A stretch of 40,987 nt of DNA from Bacillota bacterium (GCA_030024085.1 JASEJE010000021.1:1-40987), one strand, 5' to 3'. Shown: positions 9,268-17,608, numbered from the stretch's first letter. Made by a program: numbers and translations. Notes: generated by a model from the letters alone, not told the origin.

Positions 9268-9340
9268 GCTCCCAGCCAGGGGCAGCCCGGCCCTGGGGAC
9301 GCTCGGGGAGAGGGCGGCCAGCGGGAGAGCCGTCGAGCCG

Positions 9341-9451
9341 TGGCGAGATCTCACCATCAACAGGCTTGATCCCTGCAGGCGGTGCGAATTCCGGTATGCA
9401 CGCGTCGACTGCCGTGCCCTCGAGCGGCTGCTTCAGGGTCTCGCCACCTAA
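9341..9451 (+). pseudogene. C-terminal SPASM-like fragment of a radical-SAM peptide maturase
   Basis: The frame here reads LTINRLDPCRRCEFRYARVD then CRALE, close to the end of SPASM-domain peptide maturases (C-x2-CEFRY-x-C-x2-CR). The third Cys of the motif is Arg (CGC at 9401-9403; one transition from TGC). No radical-SAM CxxxCxxC core is found upstream. The frame ends with the TAA contained in the CTAAG end of the repeat element at 9448. Most likely a relic of a RiPP cluster with the exporter upstream. Confidence 0.5.
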
Positions 9452-9645
9452 GTGGGCGTGCAGAAATGCTCCCGACTTTTGGGAGGGGTGCCGGTGATTG
9501 CACGAGGGGTGTCAAAATCCGGCCACTTGCCCGACGGGCCGGATTTCGGCGAAGCGCGCCCCGCTTGGGGCGCCGTCCCCGAGTGCAACACCGGCAACCC
9601 GGCAACTACCGGAAAACGGACAGGAACTAACGCACCCTCACTTAG
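9448..9645 (+). mobile_element. family A palindromic MITE-like element, copy A1
   Basis: A 198-bp element bounded by CTAAGTGGGCGTGC and GCACCCTCACTTAG, imperfect terminal inverted repeats (perfect consensus CTAAGTGAGGGTGC). Inside lie GGTGCCGGTG and CACCGGCAACC arms enclosing a core with the hairpin AAATCCGGCC/GGCCGGATTT and a GCGCCCCGCTTGGGGCGC stem. It has no coding capacity. It sits between the exporter/SPASM region and the convergent asnB-like gene, where its hairpins could also act as a bidirectional terminator. Confidence 0.8.
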
Positions 9646-9660
9646 TAGCACCGGGTCCGT

Positions 9661-11169
9661 CTATGTGAAGGCGGGGTCAGGGTTCGCCCGATCCTGGTAG
9701 AGCACCTTCGTCCGGCCGACCGGGGGCAGCGAGGCGATGTCCCCGAAGAAGCCCCTGAACACGCGGAAGTAGTGGAGCTCCTCCCTATTCCTCAGTCTCC
9801 AGCGCTCGACAGCCTCAGACTCGCGCCTCACATCCTCGTCGCTTACCCTGGACGCAAGCGCCTTTTCGAGCATGTGCATGGACCCCGCGCCCTGCGAGAA
9901 CATTTGCTTCTTGCGCCAAGCTATGGACCCTGGCAGTTCCTTCTCGAAGGCCTTCCGCAGAATCCATTTCTCGACCTGACCGTCCTGGGAGATCTTCAAC
10001 GAAGGGTGTATGGCCATGGCCGCTTTCACGAACTGCTCGTCGAGGAACGGGGCCCTCGCCTCCACGCCCCAGGCCATCGGCATCCTGTCACAACGCTGTA
10101 GACCCGTGTTGTGTAAGGCTTTGAGGAGGTCCGCAAGCTCATCGTGCAAATGAGCAGGCGGGACGTCCTTGAGATGAGCGTATCCCCCGAAGAGTTCGTC
10201 ACCCCCCTCGCCGATCAGGACGACCCTGACGTCGTGGTGCGACGCCATCTCGGCCACCATGTAGTTGGGGATGCAGCTCCTGATGAGAGGGGCGTCATAC
10301 GACTCCATGTGGTATATCGCCTCAGGAAGCACCTTCTCCATGTCGGCGAGGGAGAATGTCCGAACATGGTGCTCGACGCCGAGATACTCCGCGAGTTCCC
10401 TCGCGCGCGCCACATCCTCCGAGCCTTGCACGCCTACGGAGAAGAACTTGAGGTCGCTGGTGAGCTCGCGGGCCAGGCACGCAATTATGCTGCTGTCGAG
10501 CCCCCCGGAGAGGAAGACGCCGCACGTGCCGGAGGACGGCAACTGACGGGCGACGGCTGCCCGAAGCTCACGACGTATGATCTCCACCGCCTCGTCCGGG
10601 TCGGTGACCTCAGGCGGGGGCACCTCGAGGGACGCGAACTTCCGGAAAGTCTTTCCGTCGGTCGAGACCGTCCCGCATGGGAACTCGACAATATCTTTCG
10701 CAATCCCAACAAGCGACTTGATCTCCGATGAGAACAGAACCCTGTCGCCGTCGTAGCCCAGGTACAATGGCTTCTTGCCCAGCACGTCCTGGGCGATGAC
10801 GACGTCCCCGGCGGCAGCCGCCGCGCCATTCGGGGCGGCAACGCCCTTGCCTCGGCGAAACGCCACCAGGCTGAAGCCACCAGTCACACCCGCAAGGGCG
10901 GTCTGAGGATTTTGTTTTGTAAGCCTTTGTAGAAGGGCCGAGGGGGTTAGCAGGGTCGCACCGTCCTCGAAGACCCGCCCGTCGAGGAACAACGCTCCCT
11001 CGTCTTGAATGGAGTGCTCGGTTACGTCGGTCGGAAGCTCGACGTGGCCGATGGTCACCTGGCCTCGGCTGATGAGAGTTTTCTCTTCCCCCCTGTGCTG
11101 CATCTTTTCGAGCATGTGGAGCACGGTCTTATCATCCGCAGCTCCAAGGACGCCTGCGATAGCACTCAT
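9661..11169 (-). CDS. asparagine synthetase-like amidotransferase lacking the glutaminase cysteine
   Basis: A 502-residue AsnB-type protein. The synthetase half is complete: PP-loop FLSGGLDSS (about residue 220), GEGGDELFGGY, WGVEARAPFLDE and a WRKKQMFSQGAGS segment, all features of ATP-dependent aspartate amidation. The N-terminal class II amidotransferase fold begins MSAIAGVLG, where active enzymes have MCG; the Cys nucleophile is therefore missing. ATG 11169 follows AGGAG by 11 bases; an upstream GTG would add four residues and still not provide an N-terminal Cys. It may use free ammonia, or act in another ATP-dependent amide-forming reaction as lasso cyclases and beta-lactam synthetase do. 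A short Ala-rich insert (APNGAAAAAG) interrupts the N-terminal domain. It stands alone, 15 bp from element A1. Confidence 0.85.
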   Translation of the reverse strand: MSAIAGVLGAADDKTVLHMLEKMQHRGEEKTLISRGQVTIGHVELPTDVTEHSIQDEGALFLDGRVFEDGATLLTPSALLQRLTKQNPQTALAGVTGGFSLVAFRRGKGVAAPNGAAAAAGDVVIAQDVLGKKPLYLGYDGDRVLFSSEIKSLVGIAKDIVEFPCGTVSTDGKTFRKFASLEVPPPEVTDPDEAVEIIRRELRAAVARQLPSSGTCGVFLSGGLDSSIIACLARELTSDLKFFSVGVQGSEDVARARELAEYLGVEHHVRTFSLADMEKVLPEAIYHMESYDAPLIRSCIPNYMVAEMASHHDVRVVLIGEGGDELFGGYAHLKDVPPAHLHDELADLLKALHNTGLQRCDRMPMAWGVEARAPFLDEQFVKAAMAIHPSLKISQDGQVEKWILRKAFEKELPGSIAWRKKQMFSQGAGSMHMLEKALASRVSDEDVRRESEAVERWRLRNREELHYFRVFRGFFGDIASLPPVGRTKVLYQDRANPDPAFT

Positions 11170-11542
11170 GTTGGACACCACTCCTGATTAGCGTGTTTTT
11201 GCCGCACCCGCGCGTGGGACCTGCCGCCTGCTCCCAGGCCCGCCCCCCGGCCGGACTCCGGCTCGAACCCCAACTCGGACCCTGGAGCAATCGCTGTCGG
11301 CGGAGCCTGGACCAATCGGTGTCGGTGGAGCCTGGCAGCATGCGATAACGGAGCCTCGATAACGCGGCCCCATGGCGGTCTCGTTCACCTCCTCGTCTCG
11401 TCTGGTGGGTCGCGGCGCTGGTCTCTGCCCTGGCAGCAGGCCTGCGCCCGGCGCGCCCAGTGCGCCCGGGCTGCCCCAAACTGCCCAGAGCTGTGATATC
11501 AACATTGTACGGTAAAGCAACCGGAATGTAAACCTCGCGTTC

Positions 11543-11573
11543 GGCACTTCCGCACTTTGGCACTTCCGCACTT
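11543..11573. repeat. 15-bp direct repeat upstream of the asnB-like gene
   Basis: GGCACTTCCGCACTT occurs at 11543-11557 and 11559-11573. The surrounding gap 11170-12170 is rich in similar short duplications (GGAGCCTGG near 11300-11335, TGTAGCT near 11596-11638), and holds a GGCGGG/CCCGCC hairpin at 12029-12046, but no convincing gene and no T-box consensus. Confidence 0.6.
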
Positions 11574-12172
11574 CGGCTCGGCGGTTCGTTAGCTCTGTAG
11601 CTTGGGAGTTATATAGCCCGGCACCCTTGGAGCCTTGTAGCTCGGCTGCCATCGCCGCAAGCCGCCTGCGCGCTGAGTTCGTCACATAGCAGAACTTGGG
11701 GGGCCCGAGGGGTTATAGGGAGCCAACCTAAAACTTGAACGAGTGTGCGGCCATAAAAGTCCGTAATCGCGCGCGCTGTGGCATACGCCGCGGCATACAA
11801 CGGCCGGAGGGTTTGAATTCGATGTTGCGTGCTTTTACGCTACCGTAGGAGGCCACCGTAGGGACATTGATGGCGTCGTCCGTTACCTGCGTTTATACGT
11901 CCCCAAGCTCGAAGTTGTAAGATGCGCGCGCCCTCGATGGCGCGGCAGCCACGCAGTCACAGCATGTACGCGATCATTGCTCTGACCTCGCACTCGGCTA
12001 TCTATAAGTTTGATGTTGCGCATTTATAGGCGGGCATGCGCCCGCCGGCAGCCGGGATGCGGGTGATCCCCCCGGGACCAAGTTGCAGGTAGACCTGGTC
12101 CTGCAGGGATCAGCCCGGCTCGGAATCTGGTCCTTTGCGAACCACCCCCGCAGCTCTTCCTCCCCGAAACCG

Positions 12173-12247
12173 GTAGACGACTTGCTGCTAAACTGCCCGG
12201 GGTGCGGAAGGGACTATGCTTGCCGGGATGGCATTATAGAGCTTCTG
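12173..12247 (+). pseudogene. Trm112-like zinc-motif fragment cut by element A2
   Basis: The frame reads LLLNCPGCGRDYACRDGIIE, the typical zinc-ribbon start (CPxCGRxYPVRDGI) of many SAM methyltransferases or of Trm112-like proteins. It runs straight into the end of element A2 and no methyltransferase body follows. This looks like a gene interrupted by the element, then deleted. Confidence 0.5.
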
Positions 12248-12442
12248 AGTGAGGGTGCGTTAGTCCTTGTCCCATTTCCAGTAGTTGCCGGGTTGCCGGT
12301 GCTGCACTCGGGGACGGTGCCCCAAGCGGGGCGTGCTTCGCCAGAATCCGGCCCGTCTGGCCTGCGGCCGGATTTTGACACCCCTCGTGCAATCACCGGC
12401 AACCCCTCCCAAAGTCGGGAGCACTTTCGCACCCTCACTTAG
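12245..12442 (-). mobile_element. family A element, copy A2 (reverse orientation)
   Basis: A 198-bp copy reversed relative to A1. Its left end is CTGAGTGAGGGTGC (one mismatch from consensus) and its right end GCACCCTCACTTAG. The core order is that of A1 when the whole element is reversed. It follows directly on the Trm112-like fragment. Confidence 0.8.
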
Positions 12443-12492
12443 CGGGTACCCTCGCGTCCACCAGTGGGAGTGCCCCCCTTGCGGAAACGCTG

Positions 12493-12702
12493 CTACCGGT
12501 TGCCCGAAGGTCTTCGCGTGGCCTTCCAGATACCGATCAGCGCTATGGCCGTAGTGGCCGCGAACACTGCGACGGTGCGCCCGGGATGCCCGAACCACCA
12601 CCGCCCGCTGGCGGCCACTCCCCCGGCGAGGAGCGCTATGCCGGCCCACAGCGGCAGCCTCCCTCGTCGCGTCCTGTCCGATCCTCCGCTGACAGAACCC
12701 AT
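12493..12702 (-). CDS. small two-helix membrane protein
   Basis: A 69-residue protein with a basic N-terminus and two hydrophobic segments (LWAGIALLAGGVAASG and TVAVFAATTAIALIGIW). ATG 12702 is preceded by GGAGGAG with eight bases of spacing, a strong site. It begins 18 bp after the stop of the signal-peptidase-like gene, so the two are probably co-transcribed. I recognise no family. Confidence 0.6.
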   Translation of the reverse strand: MGSVSGGSDRTRRGRLPLWAGIALLAGGVAASGRWWFGHPGRTVAVFAATTAIALIGIWKATRRPSGNR

Positions 12703-12720
12703 CCCGTCGCCTCCTCCGCT

Positions 12721-13689
12721 CTAATCCTCGTCATGCCCCAGTCGGAGTACCGTCGGGATGCTGGCCCTGTTCAGCGCGAGCCTCAGCCGCGGGTACCTGC
12801 CCAGGATCTGCCCCTTCTTCACGACCATGCCCGTGTCCGCGCTCCGGTTGTCCCCTATCACGAAGAACTCGTCCTCTCCGAGAGGCGTTGGGTCGAGGGA
12901 GGTGCTGCTGGAGCCGGCGCTTGCGACGGCGGTGACGTTAGAGCCAGAACTAGGGCCAGAGCCAGAGCTGAAGTCAGAGCCGGAGCTGGAGCTTGTCCGG
13001 GAGTTGTCGCTCTCCCCGCCCACAACAGCCGAAAAGGCTTCACGGGCGCCGTCAACGTATACGACGCCGTCCCGGAGCGCCACGTTCTCTCCGGGGCAGG
13101 CTACAACCCGGCCAATCCTCGCAGCGAACCGGGGCCCAGGGGTCATGACCGACATTACGCCCCGCATCGCCAGCCTGGCCAGCCCCGGGAAGCGTGGCGC
13201 TCCATGCTTGAGCCCGAGGTCGAGGTCGAGGTCGCTTTCGGGAACGTACAGCACCACGTCACCCCGCTGCGGGTTTGCGCGCATGTATGGGGTCCCCAGG
13301 AAGAGAACGTCCGCTTCTCGGATGGTGAAGGTGTGCTTCGCGCCGGGGCCGGGATACGTGCTGAACAGCGTCGGCTTCATCAGCTCGAAGAATGCGAGGT
13401 CGCTTGTGGAATAGGTGATCGTGGCGTAGCCCGAGTAGAGACCCCACGGGACGCTCATGACCACCCCGAAGATGACGAGCGCGACCGCGATCCGCCACCA
13501 GGGAAGCCCCATGACGCGCTCGAGCACCGCGTATCTGAGGGACAGGGTGAGGAGGGCGGCAACCACAAGAAGCAGGAGCACCACGCCGCCTACCACCGCT
13601 ATCGGCGCGGTGAGGACTCGCAGGAACCCGTTTCCGACCACCAGCATCACGATAGCGAGCGGGACGGCGACCGCCGCGTCTGTGCACAC
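12721..13689 (-). CDS. signal peptidase I-like (S26) membrane protein, apparently without catalytic Ser/Lys
   Basis: About 322 residues. The N-terminus has three or more hydrophobic segments. The C-terminal half follows S26 order: FELMKPTLF (about residue 100) where SMxPTL is expected, RGDVVLYVP, IGRVVACPGENV where KRVIGLPGDxV is expected, and GEDEFFVIGDNR then ADTGMV (box E). The Ser of box B is Leu and the Lys of box D is Gly, so peptidase activity is unlikely unless other residues substitute. A Ser/Gly low-complexity insert (SSSSGSDFSSGSGPSSGS), coded by 6-bp repeats at 12940-13005, splits the catalytic domain. The start is uncertain: GTG 13689 is a choice within an open frame reaching 13833, and no good ribosome site is seen. 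It shares an intergenic region with the divergent methyltransferase. Confidence 0.65.
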   Translation of the reverse strand: MCTDAAVAVPLAIVMLVVGNGFLRVLTAPIAVVGGVVLLLLVVAALLTLSLRYAVLERVMGLPWWRIAVALVIFGVVMSVPWGLYSGYATITYSTSDLAFFELMKPTLFSTYPGPGAKHTFTIREADVLFLGTPYMRANPQRGDVVLYVPESDLDLDLGLKHGAPRFPGLARLAMRGVMSVMTPGPRFAARIGRVVACPGENVALRDGVVYVDGAREAFSAVVGGESDNSRTSSSSGSDFSSGSGPSSGSNVTAVASAGSSSTSLDPTPLGEDEFFVIGDNRSADTGMVVKKGQILGRYPRLRLALNRASIPTVLRLGHDED

Positions 13690-13717
13690 AATGACGCGGC
13701 CTGCACTATACTGTCTC

Positions 13718-13812
13718 AGGGACAACGGGCCCAGGGACAACAGCACCATAGCACAACAGGACAAGAGAACATGGAGCCAAGGGGACAAGAAGACAAAGAG
13801 ACAAGAAGACAA
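13718..13812. repeat. cluster of GACAA-type short direct repeats between divergent genes
   Basis: Eight copies of GGACAA/AGACAA occur within about 95 bp (AGGGACAA at 13718 and 13733, then AGGACAAG, GGGGACAAGA, AGACAAAG, AGACAAGA and AGACAACG). They lie between the start regions of the signal-peptidase-like gene and the methyltransferase, overlapping possible upstream codons of the former. Confidence 0.55.
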
Positions 13813-13873
13813 CGCAGGGCGGTCCCGGGGCAATAAGAGACAGCCTCTCCCGAGGGGCTGGGGAGGAAAGGAT

Positions 13874-14677
13874 GTGGTCCCGGAAGTGTCGGATCGCTGC
13901 GATTTGTGCTATGGGGACGCGGCAGCGCCCATTCTCGAACTCCCGCCCCACACCATCGTGAGGTGCACGGTTTGCGGACTCGTGTACGTCACTCCAAGGC
14001 CGACGCTGGCAGAGCTGGCGGCGCTATACGACGAAGCCTACTTCAGGGGAACCGGCCCGGTGGGCTACAGGCCGGACGAGAACTACATCGGCGACGACAC
14101 CCGCCTTGACCTTTTCATAGAAAGGACCGTCGCCGTGGAGCGCTACCGCCGACCACCCGGGGTCCTCGTGGACGTCGGCTGCGCGACCGGCTTTGCCCTG
14201 CGCGCCGCACGCGACCGGGGCTGGGACTCGCTCGGCATAGACGTGTCGGAGTTCGCGGTCAACTACGCGAGGGAACAGCACGGGCTCAACGTTGTCAAGG
14301 GCACCCTCCGCGAGGCCGCTATACCGTCCGAGAGCGTGGACGCGCTCACCATGTGGGACCTCCTCGAGCATGTCCCTTCGCCAAGGCAGGAGTGCGTGGA
14401 GGCGAATCGCGTCCTCAAGCCCGGCGGGGTCCTCGCCCTCGCCACTCCGGACGCGGACTGCCCGTGCCCGTCTCCCGAAACCTGCGACCCGGCAAAGGCC
14501 GCCTTCTGGCAGGCCAAGCCGCCGGAACACATTCACTACTTCAGCCCGGCGACCATCTCGCGCCTTCTCGCAGATACGGGCTTCTACGTGGTGAACCTCA
14601 CATCGTATGGTCTGGGGGACCGCCGCCTGGGGGCCATGGACGTATACGCCCTGAAAGTGCGAGCGCTTCCGGGGTGA
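13874..14677 (+). CDS. SAM-dependent methyltransferase with N-terminal zinc ribbon
   Basis: A 267-residue class I methyltransferase. GTG 13874 follows GGGAGGA at 13861-13867. The start carries two CxxC pairs (CDLC and CTVCGLVYVTPRP), a zinc ribbon common in methyltransferases that modify sugars or surface polymers. Motif I is VLVDVGCATGFAL (about residue 97), followed by the acidic GIDVS of motif II, the DALTMWDLLEHVP segment and RVLKPGGVLALATP. Acceptor substrate unknown. The gap to the next gene (14678-15118) carries tandem repeats but no other gene. Confidence 0.85.
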   Translation: MVPEVSDRCDLCYGDAAAPILELPPHTIVRCTVCGLVYVTPRPTLAELAALYDEAYFRGTGPVGYRPDENYIGDDTRLDLFIERTVAVERYRRPPGVLVDVGCATGFALRAARDRGWDSLGIDVSEFAVNYAREQHGLNVVKGTLREAAIPSESVDALTMWDLLEHVPSPRQECVEANRVLKPGGVLALATPDADCPCPSPETCDPAKAAFWQAKPPEHIHYFSPATISRLLADTGFYVVNLTSYGLGDRRLGAMDVYALKVRALPG

Positions 14678-14937
14678 CGACCCGGAGGAGGGCCATATAC
14701 AGCATGTAAAGCAGGAGCGTCGCCTCGTCACTGAGGCCCGAATATTCCACGACCCGGGACGTCTAATCTGGTTGGTTGGAAGCCTCTGGGATTAGAGTGC
14801 CGGCGGCTGGGCCGGTGCCCCGCTGCGAGGCGACGCGGCCAGGGCAGTGAAGCATGGTCTCGAGGAGCTGCGGCATGATGGCTGTGGCGGAGATGCGGCG
14901 CCGCGATGTGCAGTGAGGCGCAGTGGAGCGCAGCATC

Positions 14938-15000
14938 GTGCAGCGCGGCACCGTGGTGCGTAAGAGCGTGCAGCGTGGCACCGTGCTGCATGAGAGCGTG
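14938..15000. repeat. 30-bp tandem repeat upstream of the ABC-2 ATPase
   Basis: Units begin at 14938, 14968 and 14998, each starting GTGCAGCG/GTGCGGCG followed by GGCACCGTG. The first two are 30 bp and about 87% identical; the third is diverged after ten bases. The wider stretch 14900-15090 is a patchwork of GCGCAG/GTGCAG motifs. Confidence 0.7.
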
Positions 15001-15118
15001 CGGCGCGGTCGCGCGGACCGTAGCACAGCGTCCCGCAACGCTGTGCTGCGCAGTGCAGCGCAGCACAGCACCGTTGTGCGCAGCACGGATCACCCATGCG
15101 GATGAGGAGGGAATGGGA

Positions 15119-16465
15119 TTGGAACTTCAGCTCCTCAGAAGCGTCCCGGGCCGGCTCAACGAAAAGGGACGGGCGGCGGGCGCGGTCGCAATACGCACGG
15201 TGGGCCTCACCCGGGTCTTCGGGTCCCACAAGGCTGTGGACTCGGTGAACCTCGAGGTCAGAACGGGCGAGGTGTTCGGATTCCTCGGTCCGAACGGGGC
15301 GGGCAAGACTACGACGATCAACATGATCCTCGGTCTCATCCGTCCGACGGCGGGTCACGTCGAGATCTTCGGGCAGAAGGCTGACTGGGGGTGCCCGGCG
15401 CTGCGGCGCCACGTAGGCTCGCTCCTGGACGGCATGCGGTTCTATCCGTACCTCTCGGGGCGCGATAACTTGCGCGTTTTCGCGGCGGCCCTCGATGGCA
15501 TCCCGTCGCGCAGGATCGACGAAGTGCTCGACCTCGTGGGGCTTGCGGGCCGGGCGAGGGACAAGGTGAGGGGCTACTCGCACGGGATGCGGCGGCGCCT
15601 GGGGCTCGCGCTTGCGCTGCTCCACGACCCGGCGGTGCTGGTGCTGGACGAGCCCGCGAACGGCCTCGACCCCGCCGGGATCAAGGAGATGCGGGACCTC
15701 ATGAAGGCCCTCGCCGCGCAGGGCAAGGCGGTGTTCCTTTCCAGCCACCTCCTGCATGAGGTGGAGATCATGTGCGACAGGGTCGCCATCCTGCGGCGCG
15801 GGGTGATGCTCGCCCAGGGGCGGGTGGACGAGCTCCTGGGGGCGGCGCCTGCTGTAGAGATCGCCGTGGACCGCCCCGAGGAGGCCGAGAGAATCCTCCG
15901 GGCACAGGTAGGGGTGCCAGGCGTTCTCGACGTGCCGGGCGTCCGCGAGGCGCGGGGCGTGCGCGGCGCCAGCAGTGTGGACTGCGTGGGCAGCGTAGAC
16001 GGTGTGGACTATGTGGACTGTGCAGACGGCGCGGGTAGTTCGGGCGGCGTGGCTGGCATGGGCAGCGTGGCTGGCATGGGCGGCGCCGGCGATGCGGGTG
16101 GCGCGAACAAGGCGGGCAGTATGGCTGGCACGGCCGGCAGCGTGCACGGCATCAGGGCCGTCCGCCGGGATGGGGATAGACTCGTGGTGGAATACGTCGC
16201 GGCGGCCCTCGACGCAGGTGAGGCTGCCACCGCAGCAGGCCTCGACGGGCGAAGAGTGGCGCACGAAGGCTTAGAAGGTGCTGCCTACCGCGCGGTGGCC
16301 GGACGCCTCAATGCCGCGCTTGCCTCGCAAGGCATCTTCGCCTATGAGATCCGGCCCCGCCGGGCCGTGCTGGAAGACGTGTTCTTCGAGGTGCTCAACG
16401 GGGTGCACGATGGAAACAACGCAACGCACGAGGGGGCGACCAGCCGTGAAGATGCTCGCCGGTGA
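15119..16465 (+). CDS. ABC transporter ATP-binding protein (ABC-2 / drug or polymer export type)
   Basis: About 448 residues. It shows Walker A GPNGAGKTT (about 57), signature YSHGMRRRLGLALALLHDP (about 153), Walker B VLVLDEPANGLDP (about 174) and H-loop FLSSHLLHE, as in CcmA/NatA-type ATPases. The start is ambiguous: GAGGAGGG at 15104-15111 is best spaced for TTG 15119, while ATG 15113 is too close; the frame stays open further upstream through repeats. Residues about 280-347 are a Gly/Val/Ala/Ser low-complexity insert (GGVAGMGSVAGMGGAGDAGG) in the C-terminal regulatory region, making it longer than usual (~310). Its end overlaps the permease gene by 20 bp, implying translational coupling. 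Confidence 0.87.
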   Translation: MELQLLRSVPGRLNEKGRAAGAVAIRTVGLTRVFGSHKAVDSVNLEVRTGEVFGFLGPNGAGKTTTINMILGLIRPTAGHVEIFGQKADWGCPALRRHVGSLLDGMRFYPYLSGRDNLRVFAAALDGIPSRRIDEVLDLVGLAGRARDKVRGYSHGMRRRLGLALALLHDPAVLVLDEPANGLDPAGIKEMRDLMKALAAQGKAVFLSSHLLHEVEIMCDRVAILRRGVMLAQGRVDELLGAAPAVEIAVDRPEEAERILRAQVGVPGVLDVPGVREARGVRGASSVDCVGSVDGVDYVDCADGAGSSGGVAGMGSVAGMGGAGDAGGANKAGSMAGTAGSVHGIRAVRRDGDRLVVEYVAAALDAGEAATAAGLDGRRVAHEGLEGAAYRAVAGRLNAALASQGIFAYEIRPRRAVLEDVFFEVLNGVHDGNNATHEGATSREDARR

Positions 16466-17351
16466 AGTGTTCAAGCTGAGGCGGATGCGGGTGACGTGGG
16501 TCCTCATGCTGATCCTGGTCGCATTCGAAGCGCTCATGATCGGCGGGATGGCCTACTGGGCGCAAAGCTCCCCCGACGCCCAGAAGATGACCGCAGAGGA
16601 ACGGGAACAGGCCGTCGCGGCCACGTCGTTCCCCGCGTCCATACCGTCGACGCTCAGCTTCATAGCGTCGCTCGGACCGTTATTCGCCATCATCCTCGCC
16701 GCGCGGGTGGCCGGCGACGAATACGCGTGGGGGACCGCGAAGCAGCAGGTCTCCATGGGCGTGGACAGGCGCAGGTACATCGCATCCAAGCTCGCCGGGG
16801 CGGCGGTGGCGTCTCTGTTCCTTCTGGTGGGCGCGGTGCTAGCCGGCGCCGCGATGTCGCTGGTGGTCACCATGGCCCTCGGGCGCCCAGTGGAAATCGG
16901 CATGCTGACGCCGCTTTTCCTTGCGAAGGTCGCGCGGGGTGCAGGGATCGCCTGGTTCACGCTGGGCCTGTACTCCGTGTTCACGGTGTGCGTAGCCACC
17001 CTGGCGCGGTCGTCGGCGACCGCGACCGCCATCGGAATCCTCGTGCTCCTGCTCGAAGGAAGCGTGGTGGGCTCACTAGCCACGCGGTTCGCCACCGTGG
17101 CCAGGATCGCCCCATACACCATCGGATACAACGTCAACGTGCTGCTGTCCCTCATCGAGCGCGGCGGCGCCGGGCAGGCGGCCCAGGCCGCCGCACATCA
17201 GACTGCCCAGGCTGCCCAGGCCGCCCAGGCGCAGGCGGCTGCACTGCCCCCCGGAACCGTGAGGGCGTTCGTGGTGCTAGGCGTGTGGTTCGCGGCCTCC
17301 GTCGCGTGCTCGCTCTGGGCGTTCAGCCGACAGGAGCTTGGCATGGAGTAG
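16446..17351 (+). CDS. ABC-2 type permease
   Basis: A 301-residue integral membrane partner of the preceding ATPase. GTG 16446 follows a GAGGGGG site; ATG 16452 is an alternative. It has the ABC-2 layout: a cytoplasmic start (MLAGEVFKLRRMRVTW), a first hydrophobic helix, a short external loop, then five further helices. An Ala/Gln insert (AGQAAQAAAHQTAQAAQAAQ) lies before the last helix, encoded by GCCCAGGCC-type repeats at 17175-17240. The substrate cannot be told from sequence. Confidence 0.85.
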   Translation: MKMLAGEVFKLRRMRVTWVLMLILVAFEALMIGGMAYWAQSSPDAQKMTAEEREQAVAATSFPASIPSTLSFIASLGPLFAIILAARVAGDEYAWGTAKQQVSMGVDRRRYIASKLAGAAVASLFLLVGAVLAGAAMSLVVTMALGRPVEIGMLTPLFLAKVARGAGIAWFTLGLYSVFTVCVATLARSSATATAIGILVLLLEGSVVGSLATRFATVARIAPYTIGYNVNVLLSLIERGGAGQAAQAAAHQTAQAAQAAQAQAAALPPGTVRAFVVLGVWFAASVACSLWAFSRQELGME

Positions 17352-17392
17352 AAGGATGCCCGCCGCCGGCGTCGAACATGTTGCTTGTAAGG

Positions 17393-17603
17393 CTAAGTAT
17401 GGCGCCATAAGTCTGCGCCATCTTCCCTGACGGTGTTGGGGTTGCCGGTGCCAGCCAGGGCGGGGCGCCCGGAATTTGGCTAGCCTTAAGCGCCAAATTC
17501 GAACGAGGCTCACCGCACGCGCCGTCCCCGGAGTGCGACACCGGCAACCCCGGACAGGACCTGCGCGCTGAAGAGTAGCGCGAACTTGTGGCGATCTGCT
17601 TTG
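17393..17603 (+). mobile_element. family B palindromic MITE-like element, copy B1
   Basis: A 211-bp element starting CTAAGTATGGCGCCATAAGT and ending GGCGATCTGCTTTG, imperfect inverted ends. Its interior has GGGGTTGCCGGTG and CACCGGCAACCCC arms, the same as in family A, enclosing the hairpin GAATTTGGC/GCCAAATTC. It has no coding capacity. It lies 41 bp after the permease stop and five bases before element A3. Confidence 0.75.
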
Positions 17604-17608
17604 CAAGA

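Noticed and set aside
11250-11280. tRNA T-arm-like GGCTCGAACCCC
   Set aside because: There is no acceptor stem or cloverleaf around it.
11170-11800. T-box or other leader for the asnB-like gene
   Set aside because: No GGGTGGNACCGCG consensus on the minus strand; the region is composed of short duplications.
14792-16264. 490-residue minus-strand frame opposite the ABC ATPase
   Set aside because: Low-complexity Ala/His/Arg composition with no family features; it is a shadow of the ATPase gene and its repeats.
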